Assembly: GCA_024362935.1 (NCBI GenBank)
Contig: JANCRA010000004.1
Span: forward strand, 19,352,621-19,416,620
Direction: 5' to 3'
Source: Setophaga petechia
Lineage: Eukaryota > Chordata > Aves > Passeriformes > Parulidae
Length of the DNA: 64,000 nt
Below are positions 38,787 to 50,758 of this stretch, one piece after another (the stretch's first letter is position 1; every line of letters begins with the position of its first letter). Under the pieces are notes generated by a model, which saw only the letters and a list, made by a program, of their open reading frames with translations, did not search any database and was not told the origin of the DNA. A program made the translations under genes and the position numbers.

Positions 38787-41700
38787 TGATTATGAGTTTC
38801 TAAATTATTATTTAAAAAATTGCTTAAAACCAATTTTTAATGTCCTGGGAGCTATAATGTTCAAAAGGAAGACCTTGGTAATAGATAAAAAGAAAAGGCC
38901 ATGTAAAAGCCTGAGAAATACACAAATTCTGATCTCTGAGTACAGAACATACCCAGTGCTATGAAACAAGTTTTCTAAGGATTTACACTGACATAATGTG
39001 ACCCAAAGTGTAACCATTTGTTTTATCATAATCCTAAAACCGGATCATTTTGCTTTGATACCTAGTTTTGACTGCAACTGTGCATGCATGTACCCACACA
39101 CATGCGTTCACATTCTCTTCAACAGCCTTATAGTGATGCCACAGAGCAGTATGGTCTCTCTTGGATAAGCTGTGTTAAATTAAAATTAAACATCACCAAG
39201 CTTTTTGTTCAGTGTCCCCCTGTGAATGTTCTGCTGTGGGTGTACAGGGGGTTAATATCACAAATGTTCCACAGGAGGTTATTGGGATTCAGTTTCAGCT
39301 AACATTTATTTTGCCAGCTCCTGTTCACTTTCATCTCTGCTTATGAACACTATTATCTTGTTTGTAATAATATATATAGATCACTGCAGCTGCGCTCTGC
39401 AAAATTCACCCAGGTTTTGAACTCTGCAAAAAAAATTTAAAAAAATTCTTCAAGTGTTTTAGCATTACTGATCCACCTCCCCAGCATTGTCTCTCATTTA
39501 AATTGTAAGCAAAACTTTCATTAAGAGTGGACTATCATGTTTCTGATGTAACCCCACAGCCAATGTAGTTTTTGTCTTTGCACTCAAAAATAATTGCCAG
39601 CTTTTTTTTTTTTTTTAAAGGGGAGTTGGTTACTTCAGCTCCTCTGCTTTGTTTGTTCCTTTTATTGTTAATTTTCTGTTGCAGGCATTACCTTTGACAC
39701 GTGTGACATGTGCAGCAGGTCATCACACTTTGCCTGAACTGTTCTGTCACTTGCTCGGTAGATTGCAAGCAATAATATTGGTATCTATACTCTTACATAG
39801 CACTTTTCCTGTCTAGCAAACATACAGCTCCCTGTCCTGGAATCAGTGGTGCTAATAATTGATGAACACTGGAAGGGCTATCAGTGTATTTGACATGTTG
39901 TTTCACAAACTTACAGGAGCATGCTAAGTGGCATGGTTTTCCATAGACATGATATAAACTCAGTAATATTTGTACTTTAAAACCCAAACAGCCTAAAGAA
40001 GGGAATTGGTCTTTTTAAACAGCCTGTACAGTATAAATACATTGAAAAGTAAATGGAAGACTGTAAAGATGACTTGAATTTACAGCAAAATTTTGAGCAG
40101 AAGAGTCTCTTCTTGTATGCTTTCTATGGCCTGATCCCATGGCTTCTCCCTAGAAAGGCACACAGAGCAAATTCTTAGCTCTAAGTTCTTAATGTTTACC
40201 TATCTCCCTATTACTATAGTACAGCTTACAATGGAACTATTATGCCAGAAATTGAATGGTGTGGTACAATAATTGCCTTCTTTACCAGTTTCACAGTCTT
40301 CCTCCTCTTCAAGAAACAGAACTCATTGAATGACTAGGTCATAACTCTATTCTGCTTTTCTCATTTTGAGACAGAAAAAGGCAGACTAACTTTCAAAGCC
40401 CCTACCCTGGGCTTTCAAAAAGACAGAGCATGAAAGGAAGAATAGAAAAGGAAACAAAAAGGAAATGAAATGGAGATTTAAGTGGTTAGGCCTTGTGCTC
40501 AGCAGTCCTCAAGATCAAACTCACTCCTCTCCATGCAGCAGCTGGTATCAATGATCTTGCATTGTTCAAACAAGTTCCAGCATTTAGGGAGCTGGGATGC
40601 TGCCTTGTACTGCACTTCTGCAGAGGCCGCCTCTCTGGTTGCAATGGGAGTGTGCCTTCCAGAAACAGCTTTGCATTACTTTGACAAAGCCAGGTATCAC
40701 CTGTCCTCAATGTTTAAAAAAAGGTAGTAAAGGGAAAGACAGAGTAATCTCTCCTAGGCCTCTGCTGCTATCACTCTTCTTTTATATTTCATTTAGAGCA
40801 CAATGTGAACAAAGAAGGAGTGCTAGACGTGCACACTGTAATGAAAATCCATGACTTGACCATGCATTCATAATTATTTTATAAATAAATGGCTTCTGGA
40901 GAGCCACATCTGTCTCTTCTAACAGAGTGTATGTCTTTCATTAATGTATTACAGGCTGAATGAAGCCAGCCTGAGTGCTTTGCTTGCATCTTCCTCTTCC
41001 TCTCCATCACTGTTCACGGATAGGTTTTTGTGGTTCGGAGAAAGCTGCATGCCCCACACGTCTCTGCAGGACTGATGGCTCGTCAATAACATTAGCCAGC
41101 ATTATGGGCTGCATTGGTGTAGAACAGAATCAATATGGCCAAGTAAAAAGTCTAATCAGTTGACATGACCATCTTCAGCGGAGCTTATGTTACAAGAAAT
41201 GAGTTTTCTTAAGGAATCAGCATCAGCACTGGTTATTCACCCCACACCAAGAACACTTGACAAAGATTTATTGTTTCTTGTTTTATTAGCACTGCCATTA
41301 CTTACACTGGTAATAGCAAAATAATAATTCAGATGAATATTAAAAGAATAATAAAGAATGGACTCTGTAAACACCACCCACATTTTCCTTAGAAGATGAA
41401 AGAGTCGTTATAGGGTATTTTGCAATGTGTAAAGGAAGCTATCTCACTAGGAAATACGATTGGTTTAAGGACTTGGACAAAAGGATTCATGCCCTTTGTC
41501 TGGCTGTGTTGCATTTGGTTTTCTCACCCTCTTTTTTTTTTTTTTTTTCTCTGAAGGGGCAGAGGCATCTCTTACTTTTACTTGTACAAATTGAAGACAC
41601 TTAACTGAAAATAGGATTTTTCCAGATTTCTATCAGCGTAAGTGAAAACAGACTTTGGCTGTCATGCCTATGGCAATGTACATATTTTAAAACAAGTTTC

Positions 41701-44700
41701 TCACTGGTGCATAGCTTCATCTATGTGGTAATTATGGAGCTGTTTTACAATCAACTCCCTTTCTCTTCCTGCTCACCCCTCTGCATGCAGATTCACCCAT
41801 AACACGAGACCAACAGGAGTGCAGCTATAAGATATTTCACTTTTATGAACTCCGCTGATCATCTGTTCTCATTTGTCCAGTCATCTGAGGGAAACCCTGT
41901 TCAATCATGTGAAGGTAAAGCATTAGTGAAATCATTAGTGCAGCATGGTCAGGTTAATAGGCCCATGCCTCAGCCATTTTTTTGGAGGCAACCTCCCGCC
42001 TACATCAGAGATACTTCAGCAGTGTTATTTCCTAACAGGTAAAAGAAAGTAATTGCATTTTGGAGTCAAATAGCTTGTTTGTGAATGGGCAAATGGACAT
42101 GTTAACTACTCCCATCCCACTTTGTTAGAATGAAATAGCTAGGAAATTCTCCTAAAATAATTTTTAAAATCTTGAAACATGCTAAGTGCCTGTTTAAATT
42201 GAGTACACAATCAGAGGAAGTCAAAGAACCAATGGCATAGAGGCCTTTACAAACTGGACATGAGGACAGGAACAGAAAATTTGCTTAAGGGTTTTCTGCC
42301 ACTGCTAGGAGAGCCTTGATGCTCACTGACCAGTCTGTGGTATTTAAACGCATCGGTTTGATGTGACAAATCTGGTTACCTTCTGGGCAGTGGTACGCCT
42401 TCACTCTCAGGGTTACCAGTCCATGCAATACTGTCACTAGCAGTGAGCAGCCACACTGCCAAATTTTGTTTCATTTCCTCCCTCTGAGTCATATATGAAG
42501 ACATACATACTCTCTACTGATTTCATCACAGGGGGCACATTGTTCTGGATTCTTTATATTAGAATAGTAACTGTGGGTTTCAGTCAAAATGGAGATCTAC
42601 AGCAATGGGCACAGACAAGACAAGTTCTTCATCCCCAGGAGTCAGTGTCAAGTGCACATCCATACTGAAGTAGTTTCTCAGCTGCAGAATTCACCTCTAA
42701 GTTCCCGGTAATGTTGATTGACAAAAATAAGACCAAAAAAAAAAAAAATAGCCTAGGATCTGTGTGTTTTGTGATTGTCTTTTTTGGTTCAGTATGAAGA
42801 AAACAAAGGGGCTTTTAGCCTAGTTTTGATTCTAAACATAATGTCAGTGAGATCTTTTCTATTTTTTTAAAATGAAATCCTGCTATGGAATATTAATACT
42901 GTGACATTAATTTAAATGGTTTATTAAAGTAAAAAAAAAAAAAGAACAGTCAATTTTTTTCAGATTCCAACATTTACAGTGATTCAAGGGAATATTCTAC
43001 TCTCAGAGCCCCAGGATCTTGGTATATAACATCCTCATTTGTGTTAATGGAAACTTTACCTCTTTGAATTCATGAGGACTGAAAAGTTTCACCAGGCACA
43101 CAGGCTCTGTATAAATAAGCAGCATACAGCAAACATACTCTCTTAAAAGGATTATCACTTTGACAGCTATTCAGTTGGGGTGGCTTTTTCTGTCCCCTGG
43201 AATTCCCAGCTCGGCCTCTTAACTACACAGAACGTAAATCTGTATAATACTTCACAGCTGCCTTTACTGGGACCTGACACTGATCTTACTGGATGTGCTT
43301 TCCTGGTACAAAGCACCTTGTCAAGTTTCCTGCTCTGGATGCAGTGAACGCAGCTGATGAGCTGTCTTATTAAAAGTTACGAGAAAAGGATGTTCACTCC
43401 ATTACTTTCTGAACTCCTGGATACACACAGTGAAGCTGCTGAGCCAGTAAGTCCCTCAGACTCATTCCTTCACACAGAGGCTGCATTATAACATTTAATA
43501 TCACATTGCTCCCATGGTAGTCACCATCAGATTTTAATTTTATGTTTTGTCTTGTTTTGTTTGTGCTGGCATTTTTTGTTCTGGTAGCCTTGTCATGAGG
43601 TTCCCACATCATGGCAGACCAAACTTTAGCCTCACTGTCCTGCTTGCACTAAGCAAACTGACAAACCTCCCAGGAGGTTTAACCTGGGACTCTGCCATCC
43701 TTCTGCCTGTAGTGATGGGATCAGGGCCAGGATCCAGACCTCCCTGATCCCTGCCTACTTCGAAAGAAAAGGACAGGGCTTTTTGGGAAGCCAATCCCTT
43801 ATAGCCAGAGAGAGGATAACACACAAGGGGCTGCACACAGGAAGGTTGATGAGACACAGGTGGTCAAGGGCACCAAAAGTGTGTATACTGCAAGGAAGGC
43901 TGAAATGTCAGTTTGCTGCATTCCTACCAAGGTTCCCGTTGAGGATGAGCGTGGGAGAAGGGGAGCAGGGACAGAGCTACAGCAAAGAGCAGCTAAGAGA
44001 GAGACAAGGGCCATGAACAGGACTGAGAGAGGGCTAAACTGCTGCAGCAAAGATGGGTTGGACAAAACAACATAAAACCCTCTTTTTGAAGACCAGGACA
44101 GTTGATACAACAGTTGCTGCATTCAGGGTTCAATGGGCCAGCCTCAGTAATGCCATGTATGGAGCATACACCCATCAGTAAAAGAATGAGCTATCTTATC
44201 AAGTAATTCAGGTAAAAGCTGGAAACAATTTTTTCCTCCAGCACCTGCTTTGGAAAACTACTGGCACTTGGACTGGAAGAACACAGTTAAAAGATGCAGT
44301 AAAAATTGACAAATCTTCATGTGGGAAGCTGAAAATACATTACAATTCCAATAGAACTATAAATTAAAAACACCTAAATTAAATAAATCTGGCACAATTA
44401 TAGATTAAAATATATTTGGCTTTAATGACTTAGCACATACAGGCCTGGATTCTTGAAATCATTGCTGAGACCATGTGGCTTGCATAGGGATGCAAGAGTA
44501 AACAAGCTGCCTGATGCTGTAATGCCATGTAGTGGTGACTAGGGAAGGTGGACCTGCATTTTGTTGCTTTTCAGGTTGTTGCTTAAAACTCCTTCATGGG
44601 ATCTACTCTCCATGCAGAACTGTGGCCATATAGATTCAGTAACAGCTAGCAGTGTCAATAATGGACTCAATAATGACTAGAAAAGAAACCCAACCCAATA

Positions 44701-45291
44701 ACAACAAAACCTCTGGGGGAGCATTAGCAGCAATTGCTGTCAGCCAATGTTGGGAAGCTGCCAGTCTTCCCTGATAGCAGCCTGTCAGCCACAGGATGCT
44801 GGACTGGGTGAGCTAGCAGTTGAGAAACCTTAAAAGGGTCAGGCTTGGTGAATGGCAATATGCTACTCCACCAGAGCTCAGCTGAGCTGGATTTGGTGGC
44901 TCAGACCTGCCCAGAAAGCTGTGAGATTTGGAGGGAGGTGGTGGTAGAAAAGGCAGGTGCCCTTGTTCCTCTGCCCCCTGTTTGTCTCAGCTCATGGCAG
45001 TGGGTCTTGGGTGTGAGTCCTGTCCTCCCCTTTTGGATGATAAGCAGGGATCAAAACATTTCAATGGCCAGCCATGACAGCCTACAGAGCTATCAATTCC
45101 TTCTTGAGAAAGGTGGGAACCAGTTGAATGACTCTGATGTAGCTGGCCCCAGACGTCCACTGTGCTGAAATGATGGTGCCCAGAGCTTCCCAGGCTTTCT
45201 GGATCTCTGGATGGCTGCCCAAGCCCCAACTACAACTAAGCAAGTAGCCTCACCACACCACTCCTCAGAAGAGAAGGGCTGAGCCTTAACA
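38786..45291. other. Intergenic, no gene found
   Basis: Unique sequence with short poly(A)/poly(T) runs (39602-39616, 41531-41548, 42736-42749, 42932-42944). Two single-copy stretches, 40845-41180 and 41785-42040, read like conserved non-coding DNA. From 43600 to 44110 and 44800 to 45290 the base composition is visibly GC-richer than its surroundings, and several 70-110 codon frames occur there without domain similarity that I recognise. Confidence 0.65.
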
Positions 45292-45410
45292 CAGAAACAA
45301 AAAAAAAAAAGAAAACAAAACAGCCAACCAATCAACCAACAAAGAAACCCCAAACAAACAAACAAAACCCCCCAAAACAAACCCCAAACAAAACAAAACA
45401 ACCCAGAAAA
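45292..45410. repeat. A/C-rich low-complexity island
   Basis: Begins with a 12-A run, then AAAC, CAACC and ACCCC groups. A minus-strand frame of 114 codons runs through it and is compositional only. It directly follows the GC-richer block 44.8-45.29 kb and may be the tail of an inserted sequence. Confidence 0.85.
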
Positions 45411-48400
45411 ATTATTTTTATTGCCTGAGTCATTCAAGATGTTTTCTATCAGGCAAATAGCTCTGTCAGAATTAACTCAAAATCTATTTTCTCCAAGATG
45501 TTATTCCTGGATTGGAGAGTAGCATAAAGGAAAGTTGTTCCCTTCCTGTAGTGATTCCCAGGGTAAAAAACTCTCTTCCTTGTCCTGTCCTTTACTTTAC
45601 TACTATCTTGGAGTTTCTAGCTTTTTACTAAATTTGGTTGAAATAAGTGTATTCATTCATATTACTGGGGAGAAGAAATGCATCCACCCAGGCAGATCCA
45701 GATGCGTGCAGTCAGATGGTGTAACTCATCTGACTAGGTTAGAAATAAAATGGCAATCTTCTTTTTCAGGCCTTCTTGTTCTCAGTTTCTCCTACTTTTG
45801 AAAGTTATGGTAGCTTAAAATAATCTCTATGCAATATCAAGAAATGTTCATGATATGCTTTTGTTGGATAATGTTTCTAAACAATCTCCTGATTTAAACT
45901 TAACTCTGAATGATCTTTTTTTCTCCTCTAACAACTTTCTTCTAGAAGATCTGAAGCTGATTGTATTTGGATTGTGATTACTTAGTGTTAGACTAAAGCT
46001 ATTTCACAAGTCAGCACTGATATATTACTTTGAATTAAGATGAGAAGTTTTCTCATTTTATGTTTTACAAAAAGAGCCATTCTAGAATACAGGAGTTCAA
46101 TGTGTACAAAAATTCCTCCTGAGAACTTGTCTTAACATGATATATGATTGTATTTTGCAAGCTCTTTAGTCATGCATTATTTTTGTTTTATTAGCTATAG
46201 TTGACCCTTTGATCTCAGTGAATTAATTCTTTTACAGAGTCCATGAGTCTCTCTTGTGCTTGTTGACACTGTTTTCTTGTGACCTGGCATTTTTAATCAT
46301 GCAAATTCTTGCTATAGTTTATTAATTTCAAATATGTGCATAAAATTGGCATCCCTGACATCCTCTTTGTGACTGAACAGCTTTGACTTTTCTGTATGAC
46401 TAAGCTCTTGGAGCTTGCAATAGTGTAGCAAAAGGTTCACCTGCATTTTGCAATTTACCACTTTTTAGAAATATCTGCTTTGGGGTCTTAGATATCAAGA
46501 AGAAAAAAAAAGGAAAAAATTACTGTGAAGCTTTTTCTGGGCTGTGGCCAGCTTGAGGAAACATGAAGTTCTCAGAATAAAGTGGATTTGTAGAGAAACT
46601 TGAAACACTTTAAACTTCCTGGCCTGAATTCTTGTAAACCGATATGCAATGCATATATACCATAATGAAATTCTTCAATTGCAGTTTGCATTTCATTCAT
46701 GTAGCATTTATCACTGGAATCAGTGGACATTGACTGCTGCAGCACATTAAGGGTTTGACCATTGTTATTTTAATCTGAATTACAAGACCAGGGCTAGGAT
46801 ACTGAGTACAGTTTCCTACCAGCCCCAGGCATGTCAAACTGATTAGAGCCTTTCTTCACCAGGCTGTGTTGAACACACCCAGGCCAAAATGGAGATCAGT
46901 GAGTGTAAAGTTATGTGAATGGATGCCAGAGGCCATGGGAACAGGATGGAAAATTTTATACAGCAACTGTAATGTTTTATATAATGCAAAATAACAGAGC
47001 AGCTAGAAAAATATTTTTTTAAATACAAATTTAAGACAAATTTTGTCTTTTCTCAAGTCAAGGAAGATAGATCAGACAATCTGCAAAATCAAATGTCTGA
47101 TTTGATGCCTCTCAGCATCTTTTCTGTATCACTGGAAAAGGTATGTTGTTAATTTTATTCATCTCCAATGAGAGAGAATCTATCTAAAGTACATTCCACT
47201 GCAAGAAGCTCCTGTGAAACACTGAGGACAGGATTTCTTGAGGAGTACAGTCTATGTGGAAGTCCTTTGCCTTAGATATCTTAATTCTAAAATTTCACAA
47301 AACTGTGGTGCAGCAAAATTCTGCAATTCTGTTACAGAGGATTAAAACATATGGGACAAATTAAATCAAACGGTCTAATCAAGAAAACTTTCAGTGATCT
47401 TAAAATGTATTATTAAAAAGGGTAAAGATAGGAAGGAGAGAGAGCTGCATAAAATACCATCTAGGAATGAAAGAGAAAAAGATCTCATATAGCAAGGATA
47501 CTTTTACTGACCCAAGAACGTGCTGATAAGGAGCAGAAATTACCATCAGATATGGTAGAAGTGTAGATATTTCTTTTAGTCATGAGTTGGCAAGATGAAT
47601 GCATTTAGTGTGCACTGCGGTACAGATGGGAATACCAAAGGGCCTTGAACTTATCCTTGTAACAGTCTGGTTACTTAGTTAAACACCACTGGGTATAGAT
47701 AAAATAAGACTGAAAGGAAGTCCAAGCCCTGCTTTTGCAGATAACCATATTTTAAATCTCCTGATAAACTGATTCTCTAACATCTAGCTAGTTCTCATTT
47801 TGGCCTCTTCTGCTGATATTGGAGTGCTGGTCCAGAATGTCTGTGCTCCAGTACTTCAACTTGTCTCCACTTGCCAGCATAACACTATATATAACTATTT
47901 GTTCTGGTTAGCATACATAGGCCTTTAGAGTCTACACCCTGATCCATTGTTGTATGTTTCTACAGCACAATCATTCCTCTCTTTCAGCTCTCATTTATTT
48001 GGATATGGAAAGCAAGTTCTCTTAAGTTACCATTGTAAAAGTGCCTATTTTGTTCCTTTGAAGCACACACAGACTTTCTTTGAATTTTTCTTTTTTGTCC
48101 ATGGGCAACTGAACTATATGCAGTGCTCTGAGTTTGGGCAAGCTGTCCTGGTGCTGTCCAGACTCTCATGAAAATGACTTCTCTGATAAATTCTGGAATC
48201 ACATTTCATCAAGAAAGCCTTTGCACTTCACCTGAAAGAATCTTCATGCTGTTGCTTGGTCTCACTTCATTTATCCAGTGAAAGAGGATTTTGCTATTTG
48301 CTTTAATTTTTCAAAGCTCGAGTCAGTTTGACTTCTGGCAAGTTCCTAAAGTTTCTAAAATGTGCATTTTGGGTTTGCCAGTTTTGGTCTTCTTTGTAAA

Positions 48401-49846
48401 TTCCTTTTAGGCTTTTTTTTCTTATTACTAGCATTACTTTCGACACATACTGGTAGATGATATTTTCTCTAGCTACTGCTACAGTGTTTAGGAATGGAGC
48501 TGAAAATGGGGATCTAGACCCTACATCAGTAGCACCCTGCTCTCAAGAATTTGCCTTGAGAAAGCAATCCAGAGCAGTTCAGGAAATGTCAAAAGGGGCA
48601 TTCAATGAATCCCATGTGGCATAACGTTCAGATTGCTTAAACTGCTTGGGAAGCCAGCATCCGGGACTAGTACTGCGCTGGGGTGCATTACCAGTTCAAT
48701 GGCATTACATTCATAGGATATTTTGCTGAACTCTGTGTTGGTTGTTGTGGGAGGATCAGCAGAAAATTGCTGACAGAATGGAAATCTAGCTGAAGCACTA
48801 GAGCAACATAAAGGCTATAATACGATTTTAATTATTTTTGCTAATTACTGGAAGAAGCCCCCTGAATGCAGGGCTATTCCATGTACTGGGATCCCATGGA
48901 AACCACAGCACACACGCAGTACTTAGCCACTTTGCCTCTGCTACAACAGACCGGAGGGTAAGCAGCAATGCTTATTTTGTCTGACTGTCATTTCGTGTTC
49001 TTTACAGAGAGGTTTCAGCTAAAGGTCACGGGAGAGCCACTGTATATTTTTTCTTCAAATAAAATCAATTGAAGGACCTAGAACACAGTAAGTTATGTTC
49101 AGGGCTGCACTTCCATGTATTCCCATTGGAGACCTATCAATGTGAACTAGCACTGTTGGGAAATATCTCCAGCTACTCCAGTTAATCAATATCTGTTCAT
49201 TATACTGGCTCTGATGAATATGGGTAAGGATTGGATAAGCATGAGTCAGGTGACTTAAAAATAACTGTACCTCACATAAGATCAATAGAAGGAGATTTTT
49301 TTCCCCCCAGTATCACTTCAGGCAAAATATTGTACCTTTTATCCTCCTCTCTTCTTACCACCCCTTGCTCATTGTTGATATATCAACATCAGTGCAGGAG
49401 TGGCTTTTTAAAATTAGTAGCAGTTAATCTACTGTCATACTGTTGGCTTGCAGGGAGTGAACAAGCAGACAGCAAGTTTCAAGTGGCCCAGTGTACTTCA
49501 AAGGGCTCTTACCCAAGCAGTCAGTTCAGAGCTTGCCAAAAGCCATCTTTCTGGGTGCCTGGTAATATCTCTTCTCTGAGTATGAAAACCCTATGCTAGG
49601 AAAAAATTGTTTTAGGGGAATTCATGACAATTATAGATGTGTTATGACAGATTAAAATATTATAATTATGCTTGGCTTCCATGCAGAACCACATTAACAC
49701 ATCTATGACATTTAATAACATGGGAGAATAACCACATGCCTCAACAAAGGTTGACTTTCACCAAAAGTTGCTCAACTTTTTTTTCTCCCTCTTCCCTCTT
49801 TTTCCTGCCTGCTGAAATAAGGAGCTGCATGTTCTTGCAGTATTTT
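45411..49846. other. Intergenic, no gene found
   Basis: Mostly unique AT-rich sequence. The longest frame (122 codons, 49231-49599 plus) has no recognisable domain. The 48765-48865 stretch, with TAATTATTTTT and CTAATTACTGG, is rich in homeodomain-type cores. No CR1 is seen. Confidence 0.7.
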
Positions 49847-50758
49847 GGGGGGGGGGGAGGAGAAAGAAAGGAAAAGTAAGAAAGAAAAGAAAGGGGGTAA
49901 AAAGACAAAAATAGGGGAGAAAGAATGTGTAAGAGAAGAAGGAGAAGGAGCAAGGAGCAAGGAAATTAAGTTCTGGGAAGTTCTGGGAAGGGGAGGAAAG
50001 TTCTGGGATGTTCTGGGAAGGGAAGGGAAGGGAAGGGAAGTGAAGTTATGAGAAGGGAAGTTCTGGGAAGTTCTGGGAAGGGAAGTTCCAGGAAGGGAAG
50101 TTCCAGGCAGGGAAGGGAAGCTCCAGGAAAGGAGGTCCTGGGAAGGGAAGGGAAGGTTCCAGGAAGGTTCCGGGAAGGGAAGGGAATGTTCCGGGAAGGG
50201 AAGGTTCTGGGAAGAGAAAGGGAAGGGAAGTTCTGGGAAGGGAAGTTCTGGGAAGGGAAGTTCTGGGAAGTTCTGGGAAGTTCTGGGAAGTTCTGGGAAG
50301 TTCTGGGAAGGGAAGGGAAGGGAAGGGAAGGGAAGGGAAGGGAAGGGAAGGGAAGGGAAGGGAAGGGAAGGGAAGGGAAGGGAAGGGAAGGGAAGGGAAG
50401 GGAAGAGAAAGGGAAGGGAAGTTCTGGGAAGGGAATTTCTGGGAAGGGAAGGGAAGGGAAGGGAAGGGAAGGGAAGGGAAGGGAAGGGAAGGGAAGGGAA
50501 GGGAAGGGAAGGGAAGGGAAGGGAAGGGAAGGGAAGGGAAGGGAAGGGAAGGGAAGGGAAGGGAAGGGAAGGGAAGGGAAGAGAAAGGGAAGGGAAGTTC
50601 TGGGAAGGGAATTTCTGGGAAGGGAATTTCTGGGAAGGGAAGGGAAGTTCTGGGAAGTTCTGGGAAGGGAAGGGAAGGGAAGGGAAGGGAAGGGAAGGGA
50701 AGGGAAGGGAAGGGAAGGGAAGGGAAGGGAAGGGAAGGGAAGGGAAGGGAAGGGAAGG
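49847..50758. repeat. 0.9-kb polypurine satellite of GGGAA and GGAAGTTCTG units
   Basis: It opens with eleven G, then about 110 bp of degenerate A/G sequence. From 49970 on it is built of a GGGAA pentamer and a GGAAGTTCTG decamer. Pure pentamer blocks lie at about 50301-50405, 50436-50582 and 50660-50757; decamer-rich blocks lie at 49970-50320, 50420-50445 and 50595-50670. I count 20 exact TTCTGGGAA, two TTCCAGGAA and two TTCCGGGAA. Block edges repeat (GAGAAAGGGAAGGGAAGTTC recurs near 50216, 50406 and 50583), which points to growth by larger duplications as well as pentamer slippage. The period of five has no stops in several frames, so frames of 243-343 codons on both strands are artefacts. 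Confidence 0.95.

Noticed and set aside
49231..49599. 122-codon plus frame
   Set aside because: No domain, no promoter or splice context, ordinary chance length for 64 kb read in six frames.
49971..50320. Heat-shock element reading of the GGAAGTTCTG units
   Set aside because: HSF sites need two bases between GAA and TTC units; here only one base separates them, whereas the TTCN3GAA spacing fits exactly.
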